Below are positions 50,927-59,429 of a DNA stretch of 64,000 nt, one piece after another (position 1 is the stretch's first letter; the number at the start of each line of letters is the position of its first letter). Source of the stretch: Emticicia sp. 21SJ11W-3 (GTDB lineage: Bacteria; Bacteroidota; Bacteroidia; Cytophagales; Spirosomataceae). The stretch spans positions 4,154,001 through 4,218,000 of the forward strand of contig NZ_CP092074.1 of assembly GCF_024138715.1 (NCBI RefSeq), in the 5' to 3' direction. A program made the translations under genes and the position numbers. Below the pieces are notes generated by a model. That model worked only from the letters and a program-made list of their open reading frames with translations, did no database searches and was not told where the DNA came from.

Positions 50927-52747
50927 TTATATCATATACTTGAGTCTGATAACCTCTTTCTCGGTCAAAAAACGCCACTTGCCTCTTGGCAAATCTTTTT
51001 TATTCAAACCTGCATAGGTGGTGCGGTCAAGTTTGAGTACTTCATAACCGAAATGCTCAAAAATACGACGTACAATGCGGTTTTTACCACTGTGTATCTC
51101 AATACCTACTACTTCTGCATCTGGTGTTACCAAAGCAAGGTCGTCTGCTTTTATGAAGCCATCTTCCAGGTCAATACCTTCTTTAATAGCATCAAAATGC
51201 TCGGTTGAAATAGGCTTGTCAAGTTCAACCTGATAAATTTTTCTTATCTCGTTAGAAGGGTGAGATAGCTTTTCAGCCAGCTCGCCATCGTTTGTCAAAA
51301 GCAGCAAGCCCGTTGTGTTTCTATCAAGCCTGCCCACCGGATACACCCTTTCTTCGCAGGCATTGGCCACCAGGTCCATTACGGTTTTGCGCTCATTGGG
51401 GTCTTCGGTAGTAGTAATAAAATCTTTGGGTTTGTTCAGCAACAAATAAACCAGTTTTTCGCGGTTCAATATTTTTTTACCATATTTTACTACATCACTG
51501 GGTTTAACTTTGTAGCCCATTTCAGTTATTTCCTTGCCATTAACCGTAATCTGACCTGAGGCAATCAGCTCGTCAGCATCACGGCGCGAAGCAATACCTG
51601 CATTTGAAATGTATCGGTTCAGTCTTATTAATCCATCAATATCTTTCTCTTCCTGTTCTACTTTACGCTTTACCCTGGGGGGTAAAGAGTTTTTCATTTT
51701 ATCAAGATTGTAGTTAGGAGCAGCTACTTTAGATGCGCTTGCCTGGTTTTCTTTTCTTTCATCTCTGGCACCTCTGCTGTAACCTCTTTCTTCGCGTCTG
51801 TCGTCACGTTTTTCGAATCGTGGTTTCTCTCTGTCAAATGGTTTTTTCTCAGCAAAATCACCACCTTCTCTTCTAAACGATGGTCGTTCTGCGCGTTCAG
51901 TGCCAAATGGCTTTTTGTCGCCGAAAGTACGTTTATTTTCAAATCCACCTTCCTCTTTTTTAAAGAACGGTCTCTCGGGGCGGTCGCCGGTAGCTGGTTT
52001 TCTGTCGCCAAAACCACTTTTTTTATCAAATCCACCTTCTGTTCTTTTCTGAAAAGGGCGGTCTGGGCGGTCGCTACTATAAGATTTTTTCTCTCCATAA
52101 GGGCGTTTATTTTCGAACCCGCCATCCTCTTTTTTTACATAAGGACGTGCCGGACGCTCATCACCATAGGATTTTCTCTCACCATAAGGGCGTTTATTTT
52201 CGAATCCGCCATCCTCTTTTTTTACATAAGGACGAGCCGGACGGTCATCACCATAGGATTTTTTCTCTCCATAAGGGCGTTTGCTTTCAAATCCGCCCTC
52301 GTCTTTTTTCGCGTAAGGACGGGCCGGACGGTCGCTACCATAGGATTTTTTCTCTCCATAAGGGCGTTTGCTTTCAAATCCGCCCTCGTCTTTTTTCGCA
52401 TAAGGACGAGCCGGACGGTCGCTGCCAAAGGATTTCTTTTCTCCATAAGGGCGTTTATCGTCAGTAGCTTTCCTTTCAAAAGGTCGGTCTGAAGATGTTG
52501 CGGCAAACGGCTTTTTTGCGCCGAAAGATCTCTTCTCTCCGAAACGTGGTTCAGAGAAACTTCTTTCAAATCCTTCTTTTTTTGGAAAATTGCCTTTTGG
52601 CCTGGCGGCGGAGTCAGTTTTTTTACTTGCGTAAGGACGTTTGTCGTCTGAGTAGCTTTTTTTATCCGAGCGTTGGTCGGATCTTGATGAGACCGGTTTT
52701 TCTTTACCCTCCGTTCTTGGTCTCCGGGGTCTTTCAGTATTCTTCAT
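50927..52747 (-). CDS. RsuA/RluB-type rRNA pseudouridine synthase with repetitive N-terminal extension
   Basis: The protein has 606 residues. The C-terminal third is the enzyme: an S4 RNA-binding domain (about 366-415; IRLNRYISNAGIASRRDADELI) and the catalytic domain with GRLDRNTTGLLLLTNDG (the Asp is the nucleophile), then KIYQVEL and GKNRIVRRIFEHFGY. The N-terminal 345 or so residues are a low-complexity Lys/Arg/Glu/Gly/Tyr/Phe-rich region containing tandem 29-residue repeats built on RPYGEKKSYG and RPARPY.KK. The enzyme isomerises uridines in rRNA; the extension is probably disordered and RNA-binding. A TACCTTTG box lies upstream. Confidence 0.93.
   Translation of the reverse strand: MKNTERPRRPRTEGKEKPVSSRSDQRSDKKSYSDDKRPYASKKTDSAARPKGNFPKKEGFERSFSEPRFGEKRSFGAKKPFAATSSDRPFERKATDDKRPYGEKKSFGSDRPARPYAKKDEGGFESKRPYGEKKSYGSDRPARPYAKKDEGGFESKRPYGEKKSYGDDRPARPYVKKEDGGFENKRPYGERKSYGDERPARPYVKKEDGGFENKRPYGEKKSYSSDRPDRPFQKRTEGGFDKKSGFGDRKPATGDRPERPFFKKEEGGFENKRTFGDKKPFGTERAERPSFRREGGDFAEKKPFDREKPRFEKRDDRREERGYSRGARDERKENQASASKVAAPNYNLDKMKNSLPPRVKRKVEQEEKDIDGLIRLNRYISNAGIASRRDADELIASGQITVNGKEITEMGYKVKPSDVVKYGKKILNREKLVYLLLNKPKDFITTTEDPNERKTVMDLVANACEERVYPVGRLDRNTTGLLLLTNDGELAEKLSHPSNEIRKIYQVELDKPISTEHFDAIKEGIDLEDGFIKADDLALVTPDAEVVGIEIHSGKNRIVRRIFEHFGYEVLKLDRTTYAGLNKKDLPRGKWRFLTEKEVIRLKYMI
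51900..52520 (-). repeat. Tandem 87-bp coding repeats in the pseudouridine synthase gene
   Basis: Five to seven imperfect units of 87 bp (29 codons) encode the motif RPYGEKKSYG..RPARPY.KK..GGFE.K. The central units are nearly identical in DNA; the outer ones are decayed. Unit number is likely to vary by slippage or unequal recombination. Confidence 0.8.
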
Positions 52748-52789
52748 GAGTTTGCAGCATCACTGCTGTAATTAATTGATTATCAATTG

Positions 52790-52797
52790 CAAAGGTA
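52790..52797 (-). promoter_or_regulatory. Bacteroidota-type -7 box of the pseudouridine synthase gene
   Basis: TACCTTTG followed by C on the minus strand, 42 bp upstream of the start codon, fits the TAnnTTTG consensus. Confidence 0.5.
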
Positions 52798-52861
52798 CAA
52801 CAATAATACAAGATTCCTATATTGCTATAATTATTACTGTACCACCGCTGTTAAAAAAACA

Positions 52862-52891
52862 AACGGGGCATCACCTGAGTTATGCCCCGTT
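52862..52891 (-). terminator. Terminator of inorganic pyrophosphatase gene
   Basis: A perfect 10-bp stem AACGGGGCAT / ATGCCCCGTT is followed by a T-run (TTTGTTTTTTT) on the minus strand, 20 bp after the pyrophosphatase stop codon. Confidence 0.9.
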
Positions 52892-52911
52892 GATATCTTG
52901 TGACTTTAAAC

Positions 52912-53529
52912 TTAAATAGGTTTAAAGATTAAATCTCTGTAATCCATCATCGACTTCCTGATTACCTCATGCGCACCTTCACGGCCATAAACATTAGATA
53001 TCTCAATGGCATTTTTCTCGTCAGGTAAGCTCTTATAGGTAAGGAAATAGTGTTTCAGACGCGTAATGATAGCTTCCGGCAGCTCGCTGATATCCTTAAA
53101 TTTCTGATAAATTGGGTCTGCTACCAGCACAGCAATAATTTTATCGTCAGCCTCGCCTTTGTCTAATAAACACAAACCGCCAATAGGTATAGCTTGTAAT
53201 AAAATGTCACCATGCGGAATATGGTGGCTCGACAACACACAGATATCAAGCGGGTCACCGTCTCCTTCTGTTACTTTATCTGAGCCACGTTCGCGGGCCA
53301 GTTTTGCTACTTCTTCTCCGCAATAGGTTTGTGGAATAAACCCGTATAACGAAGGGATAATGTTTGAATATTTCTGAGGACGATCGATTTTCAAATAACC
53401 TGACTCCTTATCTACTTCATATTTAATGGTATCAGAAGGCACAATTTCAATAAATACTGTTACTGTTTCTGGGGCCTTTTCTCCAACAGGAATACCATGC
53501 CAAGGGTGTGCTTTGTAAACTGGCTTCAT
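52912..53529 (-). CDS. ppa: Inorganic pyrophosphatase (family I)
   Basis: The protein has 205 residues from the ATG at 53529 (MKPVYKAHPWHGI); a 17-residue extension is rejected. It hydrolyses pyrophosphate in the cytosol using Mg. Signatures are YEVDKESGYLKIDRPQ, YGFIPQTYCG, the Asp-rich EGDGDPLDICV and GEADDKIIAV, and the late KHYFLTYK. It is transcribed alone and ends at a strong terminator. Confidence 0.95.
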   Translation of the reverse strand: MKPVYKAHPWHGIPVGEKAPETVTVFIEIVPSDTIKYEVDKESGYLKIDRPQKYSNIIPSLYGFIPQTYCGEEVAKLARERGSDKVTEGDGDPLDICVLSSHHIPHGDILLQAIPIGGLCLLDKGEADDKIIAVLVADPIYQKFKDISELPEAIITRLKHYFLTYKSLPDEKNAIEISNVYGREGAHEVIRKSMMDYRDLIFKPI

Positions 53530-53842
53530 AAAAACTTGATTTTTGGGCAAAATAAATATAATTCTTCCGAAATCTAACACCGTTTTTTCTATGTAATTAC
53601 ATTTGGCAGAAACTTAATCTTAGATTCTATGAATTGTCCTGTAACAACTTTAACCAGTCATATCCTTTCCTGAAATTCGTACTGTGGCCTTACTTTTTAT
53701 TCTTACTTTGCTCGTGCTTCAAAATCTGTCTGCTATTGCCCTGAAAAAGTTTATGTATAGTTTCTGATAAACAAAAAACACGAAACTATAACAACCCGAC
53801 TTTTGTTTTAAAACGATAGGCTTACTGACCAGACTGTAAATT

Positions 53843-55870
53843 ATGCAATACAAACTAACCTCAGAGTACAAACCTACCGGCGACCAGCCAGTGGCCATAA
53901 AAAAACTGGTGGAGGGAATCAGAAATGGAGAAGAAACCCAGGTTTTACTGGGTGTTACGGGTTCTGGTAAAACATTTACCGTTGCCAATGTTATTGCCCA
54001 GCTAGACCGCCCCGTGCTGATACTAAGCCATAATAAAACACTGGCCGCCCAGCTTTATGGCGAGTTTAAGCAGTTCTTCCCCGAAAACGCTGTTGAATAC
54101 TTCATCAGCTATTATGATTACTACCAGCCGGAGGCGTACATTGCCACTACCAATACCTATATTGAAAAAGACCTGATGATTAATGAGGAAATTGACAAGC
54201 TGCGGCTTTCAACGGTTTCGTCACTGATGTCTGGTCGGCGCGATGTAATCGTAATAGCATCGGTTTCATGTATTTATGGTGCTGGTAACCCCCATGAAAT
54301 GAAGCAGAGCATTATTCAGATAAAAGTGGGCGAGCAGGTAAGCCGGAACCAGTTTTTATATCAGCTTGTTTCGATACTTTATTCGCGTACGGAAGCGGAG
54401 TTTACGCGGGGGAATTTCAGAGTAAAGGGAGATACCGTTGATTTATACCCCAGTTACGCCGACTTTGCCTACCGTTTTATTTTCTTTGGCGATGAGATTG
54501 AAGAAATACAACGGATTGACCCCACCAATGGTAAAAAACTATCGACTGAAAAACAAATAGCGATTTTTCCTGCTAACCTGTTTGTAACCGGTAGAGATGT
54601 GATGCAAAACGCTATTCACGAGATTCAGGACGAGATGGTAAGGCAGGTAAAGTACTTTGAGTCTGACGGCCGCAGGCTTGAAGCGCAACGCATACAGGAA
54701 CGAACCGAGTTTGACCTGGAAATGATGCGCGAACTGGGCTATTGCTCAGGTATAGAAAACTACTCACGCTTTTTTGACAGACGCCAGCCGGGCCAGAGGC
54801 CTTTCTGCCTGCTTGACTACTTCCCGGAAGACTTTATATTGGTAGTAGACGAGAGCCACGTATCAATGCCCCAGATTAGGGCCATGTGGGGAGGAGACCG
54901 CTCTCGCAAGGAATCGCTGGTGGAATACGGATTCCGGCTGCCATCAGCTATGGACAACCGGCCATTGAAATTTCAGGAATTTGAAGAGCTGATAGGCCAG
55001 GCCATTTACGTAAGCGCCACCCCGGCCGATTATGAGATAAGAAAAGCAGAAGGTGTGGTAGTAGAGCAGATTATCCGGCCGACCGGGCTGCTTGACCCTA
55101 AGATTGAAGTAAGACCAAGCATTAACCAGATTGATGATTTACTGGAAGAAATTCATTTAAGGGTTGAACGCAAAGAAAGGGTTTTGGTAACCACACTAAC
55201 CAAAAGGATGGCCGAAGAAATGAGCCGGTATCTCGACAAAGTGGGTATCAAGGGCCGCTACATACACTCTGAGGTAAAAACTTTTGAACGGGTTGAAATC
55301 CTTCGTGAATTGCGCCTCGGCATTTTTGATGTTCTGGTGGGGGTAAACCTGTTGAGAGAGGGGCTGGACCTGCCTGAGGTATCGCTGGTTGCTATTATGG
55401 ATGCCGATAAGGAGGGCTTCCTGCGTGATATCCGCTCGCTGATACAAACGATTGGTCGTGCAGCACGTAACGAAAACGGTAAAGTACTGATGTATGCAGA
55501 TACCATAACGGGCTCAATGGCAAAAGCCATTGAAGAAACCGAAAGACGCCGGGCCAGACAGATGGCCTACAATGAGGAGCATGGTATTACACCCAAAACG
55601 GTATTTAAAAGCAGAGAGGCCATTATGGAGCAAACCTCTATTGCCGACAGCCGTGCCAGCACCAAAACGTATTATATTGAACCACTGGAGGTTAGCATAG
55701 CCGCCGACCCTGTTGTAAGCTATATGAACAAAGGCCAGCTACAGAAATTAATGGATGAAACCCAGAAAAAAATGGAGCGTGCTGCCAAAGAGCTTGACTT
55801 CCTGGAGGCTGCCCGTTTCAGAGACGAAATGATGCAACTGAAAGAGAAAATAGAACAAGTGCCTGTTTAA
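53843..55870 (+). CDS. uvrB: Excinuclease ABC subunit B
   Basis: The 675-residue protein is the damage-verification helicase of nucleotide excision repair. Walker A is GVTGSGKTFTVANVI (about 36-50), the beta-hairpin that probes DNA is YYDYYQPEAYI (about 92-102), Walker B is LVVDESHVSMPQ, helicase motifs V and VI are GVNLLREGLDLPEVSLV and QTIGRAARN, and the C-terminal UVR domain (about 630-665; MERAAKELDFLEAARFRDEM) binds UvrA/UvrC. It is a monocistronic plus-strand gene converging on ssb across a perfect palindromic terminator. Confidence 0.97.
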   Translation: MQYKLTSEYKPTGDQPVAIKKLVEGIRNGEETQVLLGVTGSGKTFTVANVIAQLDRPVLILSHNKTLAAQLYGEFKQFFPENAVEYFISYYDYYQPEAYIATTNTYIEKDLMINEEIDKLRLSTVSSLMSGRRDVIVIASVSCIYGAGNPHEMKQSIIQIKVGEQVSRNQFLYQLVSILYSRTEAEFTRGNFRVKGDTVDLYPSYADFAYRFIFFGDEIEEIQRIDPTNGKKLSTEKQIAIFPANLFVTGRDVMQNAIHEIQDEMVRQVKYFESDGRRLEAQRIQERTEFDLEMMRELGYCSGIENYSRFFDRRQPGQRPFCLLDYFPEDFILVVDESHVSMPQIRAMWGGDRSRKESLVEYGFRLPSAMDNRPLKFQEFEELIGQAIYVSATPADYEIRKAEGVVVEQIIRPTGLLDPKIEVRPSINQIDDLLEEIHLRVERKERVLVTTLTKRMAEEMSRYLDKVGIKGRYIHSEVKTFERVEILRELRLGIFDVLVGVNLLREGLDLPEVSLVAIMDADKEGFLRDIRSLIQTIGRAARNENGKVLMYADTITGSMAKAIEETERRRARQMAYNEEHGITPKTVFKSREAIMEQTSIADSRASTKTYYIEPLEVSIAADPVVSYMNKGQLQKLMDETQKKMERAAKELDFLEAARFRDEMMQLKEKIEQVPV

Positions 55871-55891
55871 AAAAATTGATTTTAAACAATA

Positions 55892-55917
55892 TAGGGGTTC
55901 AAAATTTTGAACCCCTA
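55892..55917. terminator. Bidirectional terminator between uvrB and ssb
   Basis: A 26-bp perfect palindrome TAGGGGTTCAAAA / TTTTGAACCCCTA lies between the converging genes. Confidence 0.85.
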
Positions 55918-55950
55918 CTGAGAATATCTTCATAATTCTATTGCTTATTC

Positions 55951-56415
55951 TTAAAACGGCAAATCATCGCCACCATCGCCGGCCATTTCAATAGGTGGTG
56001 GGGTTGGTACAGGTGCAGGTTTAGGTGCAAAATTGTTGCTGGTACCGTATGACGGCGCTGCGTCACTTTCTTCTGCATTACTGCTTCGGCCACCTATCAG
56101 CTGAATAGCCGTTCCTCTTACTCTGGTTGTATATCTCTCCTGCCCGTTCTGGTCAGTCCATTTTTCGGTTCTTATTTTCCCTTCAATGTAGGCCATGTCT
56201 CCCTTTTTCAGATACTGCTCAGCTACATTTGCCAGATTCTCCCAAAGCTCAATTCTATGCCATTCTGTTTGTTCTACCTTTTCTCCGTTTCTGTTGGTAT
56301 AATTCTCTGAGGTTGCAATGCTAAAGTTTACTACTTTACCACCGCTTGGAAGCGTACGGACTTCGGGGTCAGACCCTAATCTTCCTAATAAAATCACTTT
56401 GTTTACTCCAGCCAT
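55951..56415 (-). CDS. ssb: Single-stranded DNA-binding protein
   Basis: The 154-residue protein has an OB fold (about 1-108: VNKVILLGRLGSDPEVRTL, SIATSENYTN, TEWHRIELW, GDMAYIEGKIRTEKW), a Pro/Ala-rich linker, and the conserved acidic tip DDLPF that recruits replication and repair partners. It is downstream of mutY on the same strand, 127 bp away. Confidence 0.96.
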   Translation of the reverse strand: MAGVNKVILLGRLGSDPEVRTLPSGGKVVNFSIATSENYTNRNGEKVEQTEWHRIELWENLANVAEQYLKKGDMAYIEGKIRTEKWTDQNGQERYTTRVRGTAIQLIGGRSSNAEESDAAPSYGTSNNFAPKPAPVPTPPPIEMAGDGGDDLPF

Positions 56416-56542
56416 TTTTTTATCTGTTTTGAATGTATGTCGTTTTGAATAAGAACAAATTTAATAAAAAACCATAATACTTTCTAAGATGCGCGTCCAA
56501 TTGTTTGATAATCAGACCGCAACCATTTTCAGCCCCTCAGCA

Positions 56543-57613
56543 CTACCTCTGAAATTCCTTATGGTGCTTTTTCAGGTACTTTTCTATCAGAACAGGCTTG
56601 GGCAAATCTTCCACTTCTTCCCAATCAAAAAAAGTGTAATTTGGCGGCAATGGCACATCCATGTTACTATCCAAAACCAGATGCCAGAACCGCACCTCAA
56701 TACGCTGGTGTGTAAGTATATGCCTGTAAACCTCAGATGTACTTCTGATAATAGCGTGTGGCAATAATGCCAACAAAAAATCATTGTCGGTTAATTCAAT
56801 ATCCATCAGGCTTCCGGGGCTTTCTACCAGATAAAAATCGTACAGCCCTTCCCAAATATCTTTTGGCCCGCGTTTGGCCATCAGTAACTTACCGGCCTTT
56901 TCAATTACAAAATAATCAAAGAAACGGCTTCGCACTTTTACTTTTTTCAGTTTCACAGGCAGTATTGCCTGCTTGCCTTGCAGGTTTGCCTGGCAGGAAT
57001 CCTGAAAAATACAGAACATACAACCGGGATTGACCGGCGTGCAATAAGTAGCCCCGAACTCCATCACCGCCTGATTGTGCGTACCCGGTTCCTCTTCTGA
57101 AATTAACTCGTTGGCCAGTTCGTTAAAAATCTTTTTTGCCTCATGGCTGGCTATGTCAGTTTCAATACCAAATACTCTGGCCAAAACTCTGTACACGTTT
57201 CCGTCGACGACTGCCACTTTCTCGTTAAATGCAAAAGAGGCAATGGCAGCTGCGGTGTATGGGCCTATGCCCTTCAGTTTTACCAGTGCTGCATAAGTAT
57301 CCGGAAATATGCCATTGAAAGCACCAGCTATAATTTGGGCTGTCTGGTGCATGTTTCTGGCTCTTGAGTAATAACCCAGGCCTTGCCACAGCCGCAAAAC
57401 GTCTTGTTCATCGGCATTGGCCAGTGCTGTAACTGTTGGGTATTTCTCAACAAATTTATTGTAGTAAGGCATGCCCTGCACAACTCTGGTTTGCTGCAGT
57501 ATAACTTCAGATAACCATATCTTGTACGGGTCGTTTGTATGCCTCCAGGGCAGGTCTCTTTTGTTGCTGAAATACCATTTTCTGAGTACTCCGGAAAACG
57601 TTTGTCTTTCCAA
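56543..57613 (-). CDS. mutY: A/G-specific adenine glycosylase
   Basis: The 356-residue protein removes adenine mispaired with 8-oxoguanine. The helix-hairpin-helix glycosylase domain (about 20-195) has the catalytic VILQQTRV region, LKGIGPYTAAAI and the catalytic Asp in AVVDGNVYRVL. The 4Fe-4S loop follows as Cys-X6-Cys-X2-Cys-X5-Cys (CTPVNPGCMFCIFQDSC). The C-terminal half (about 225-350) is the NUDIX-like domain that recognises 8-oxoG. It is divergent from the HU gene. Confidence 0.96.
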   Translation of the reverse strand: MERQTFSGVLRKWYFSNKRDLPWRHTNDPYKIWLSEVILQQTRVVQGMPYYNKFVEKYPTVTALANADEQDVLRLWQGLGYYSRARNMHQTAQIIAGAFNGIFPDTYAALVKLKGIGPYTAAAIASFAFNEKVAVVDGNVYRVLARVFGIETDIASHEAKKIFNELANELISEEEPGTHNQAVMEFGATYCTPVNPGCMFCIFQDSCQANLQGKQAILPVKLKKVKVRSRFFDYFVIEKAGKLLMAKRGPKDIWEGLYDFYLVESPGSLMDIELTDNDFLLALLPHAIIRSTSEVYRHILTHQRIEVRFWHLVLDSNMDVPLPPNYTFFDWEEVEDLPKPVLIEKYLKKHHKEFQR

Positions 57614-57734
57614 TTTTTATTGAAGTTTTCTTAACAATCGCTTATTTTTTCTTTTTTAAAACGTTTGTTTTACCTATAAAAAAAATATAACTCACTAATT
57701 ATTAAGCAATTATATAAAAAAATACTAAAATGTT

Positions 57735-57767
57735 TTTGGGATACTAAGTTTAAAACCCATATCTTTG
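57735..57767 (+). promoter_or_regulatory. Promoter of the HU gene
   Basis: A -33 type TTTG (57735-57738) and a -7 type TATCTTTG (57760-57767) are 21 bp apart, matching the Bacteroidota housekeeping sigma pattern. The start codon lies about 146 bp downstream, giving a long leader. Confidence 0.65.
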
Positions 57768-57912
57768 CAAACCCAAAATAAACCCAAAGAGTTTGGAGAG
57801 GTTGAATTAATAGAACTGAGCGTCTGCTTTTATTTTGTTTATTAAGTCCTTTCAATTCAATAGTTATCTTGGTAAAATTCAATATTAAAACCTTAAAAAA
57901 TAAGTTACGATC

Positions 57913-58197
57913 GTGACTAAAGCAGAAGTAATTTCAGCGATTGCCGACAAGACTGGCGTGGACAAAGCAAGTGTATCATCTACACTTGAGGCATTTTTTA
58001 ACACAGTAAAAGACACATTGGCACAAGGAGATGCTGTGTATGTCAGAGGTTTCGGAAGTTTTGTAAACAAGAGAAGAGCTGCTAAAAAAGCTCGTAACAT
58101 TTCTGCTAAAACTACGGTAACCGTACCGGCTCACTCTGTTCCGGGCTTTAAGCCAGCCAAAGAATTTACGGAACAAGTGAAAGCCAACGTAAAATAA
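57913..58197 (+). CDS. HU-family DNA-binding protein
   Basis: The 94-residue nucleoid protein begins at a GTG codon (MTKAEVISAIADKTGVDK), the only start that gives a complete HU N-terminus. The DNA-binding arm region reads VRGFGSFVNKRRAAKKARN, then a beta-arm TTVTVPAHSVPGFKPAKEF. HU proteins bend and compact DNA as dimers. Two RNA hairpins follow the stop codon. Confidence 0.94.
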   Translation: MTKAEVISAIADKTGVDKASVSSTLEAFFNTVKDTLAQGDAVYVRGFGSFVNKRRAAKKARNISAKTTVTVPAHSVPGFKPAKEFTEQVKANVK

Positions 58198-58204
58198 TTT
58201 CATT

Positions 58205-58254
58205 GCCCGAAAGGGCTTATCGACCGATTGTGGGTAGTGCAATGCACTACCCAC
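58205..58254 (+). promoter_or_regulatory. Pair of hairpins after the HU gene
   Basis: GCCC-GAAA-GGGC (58205-58216) is a GNRA-type tetraloop hairpin 8 bp after the HU stop. A 25-bp perfect palindrome with 12-bp arms (GTGGGTAGTGCA / TGCACTACCCAC, 58230-58254) follows, ending 15 bp before the TPR start. No T-run follows, so an mRNA stabiliser or attenuator fits better than a terminator. Confidence 0.6.
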
Positions 58255-58269
58255 GGTTATCAGAAACTT

Positions 58270-59100
58270 ATGAAAAAACAATTTTTGATTATAATTGTAG
58301 CAGCGATAGCCCTCACGGGCTTTCTTTATTATCGCCCTAAAGTGGTTGTTAAAAACGAGGCGAAGTCGAACCGTGATAAAGTAGCCGACAACAAAGGCCC
58401 TGCCACAGCAGACAACCACAAAGACGATATTGCCACGCAGGCACCGAAGTTATCGCCGGAGCAGGAAAAACAAATTGCCGACCTGAAACAGAAGCTGACC
58501 ACAGCCACTGACAAAAAAGCTGTTTATAACCAATTGGCAGAAACCTATGCACTTGGTAACCGATTTGACAGCGCCGCTGTGTATATAGAAAAAATTGCCC
58601 TGGCCGCACCGAGCACCGAAAACTGGATGAGAGCCGGTGATGCCTATTTACAGGCATATAATCTGGCATTGAAACCCGAAAACATTGAGTATCTGGCTAA
58701 TAAAACCCGTAATGCATATCATAAGGTTCTGGAGAAAAGCCCAAGACAGCTACAGGCCAAAACCAATCTGGCAATGACTTACGTACAGACAGACTCGCCT
58801 ATGCAGGCCATTATGATGCTGCGCGAAGTATTGGCAGAAGAGCCTAACTACGAGCCGGCTCTGATGAACCTGGGTGTGTTATCGATGCAGTCTAACCAGT
58901 ATGCCAAAGCCGCCGACCGTTTCAGACAGGTGTTGCGTATCAACCCTTCAAATGCCAATGCGCAGTTTGGTTTAGGATACAGCCTACTTGAATTAGGAGA
59001 GAAAGACCAGGCAAAAAAGATATTGCTTGACCTGAAAGAAAAAGTGAAAGACCCTACTTTATTACAAGAACTCAACAAGACTTTGGAGAGTATAAAATAA
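58270..59100 (+). CDS. Membrane-anchored TPR-repeat protein
   Basis: The protein has 276 residues from the ATG at 58270 (MKKQFLIIIVAAIALTGFLYY). It has a single N-terminal membrane segment (about 4-22), a charged linker (about 30-70), then tetratricopeptide repeats (about 72-270; AVYNQLAETYALGNRFDSAAVYIEKIALAAP, AKTNLAMTYVQ, PALMNLGVLSMQ, AQFGLGYSLLELGE). TPR arrays bind peptides or proteins; the partner is unknown. It lies downstream of HU and probably shares its transcript. Confidence 0.88.
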   Translation: MKKQFLIIIVAAIALTGFLYYRPKVVVKNEAKSNRDKVADNKGPATADNHKDDIATQAPKLSPEQEKQIADLKQKLTTATDKKAVYNQLAETYALGNRFDSAAVYIEKIALAAPSTENWMRAGDAYLQAYNLALKPENIEYLANKTRNAYHKVLEKSPRQLQAKTNLAMTYVQTDSPMQAIMMLREVLAEEPNYEPALMNLGVLSMQSNQYAKAADRFRQVLRINPSNANAQFGLGYSLLELGEKDQAKKILLDLKEKVKDPTLLQELNKTLESIK

Positions 59101-59113
59101 TTCACTATCTTTG
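59082..59113 (+). promoter_or_regulatory. Promoter ahead of the COX24/mS38-like gene and RNase G
   Basis: TTTG (59082-59085) and TATCTTTG (59106-59113) are 20 bp apart, matching the Bacteroidota promoter pattern; the promoter overlaps the last codons of the TPR gene. An ACCCCT-N8-AGGGGT hairpin (59196-59215) lies in the leader. Confidence 0.65.
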
Positions 59114-59233
59114 CGGTTCGATAAAAAACACCGTGCCACGGTCTCCCCTGTTGAAAGGCAGAGGAAAAACATATAAATAAATTATTGAATTAAATACCCC
59201 TTACCGACCAGGGGTTTATAATCTTTTACAATT

Positions 59234-59323
59234 ATGCCTTGCGGAAAGAAAAGAAAAAGACACAAGATGTCAACTCACAAAAGAAAGAAACGTCTTAGAA
59301 AAAACCGTCATAAGAAAAAATAA
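59234..59323 (+). CDS. 29-residue basic protein of the AURKAIP1/COX24 (mS38-like) type
   Basis: This tiny gene encodes a 29-residue protein composed almost entirely of Lys, Arg and His (MPCGKKRKRHKMSTHKRKKR plus nine more). The KRKRHKMSTHKRKKRLRKNRHKK pattern matches the C-terminal core of mitochondrial mS38 (AURKAIP1/COX24), which sits in the small ribosomal subunit. Short homologues are widespread in Bacteroidota, and a ribosomal role is likely. It has its own promoter upstream and a long hairpin downstream, before RNase G. Confidence 0.85.
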   Translation: MPCGKKRKRHKMSTHKRKKRLRKNRHKKK

Positions 59324-59334
59324 TCTTTCTTTAC

Positions 59335-59379
59335 TTTGATAGTCATAGGCTCCAGTAATTTGTGCTTATGACTATCAAA
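59335..59379 (+). promoter_or_regulatory. Long stem-loop in the leader of the RNase G gene
   Basis: A perfect 13-bp stem TTTGATAGTCATA / TATGACTATCAAA with a 19-base loop lies between the mS38-like gene and RNase G. It has no strong T-run. It may be an intercistronic processing site or partial terminator; RNase E/G genes elsewhere are controlled through leader structures. Confidence 0.6.
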
Positions 59380-59429
59380 ATCCATCATTTAGCCAAAACA
59401 ATATCTAACCTCTTGATTCTACCTCAGTA

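Noticed and set aside
52147-52569. Repetitive ORFs in other frames over the pseudouridine synthase gene
   Set aside because: They reflect the 87-bp coding repeats, which stay open in several frames.
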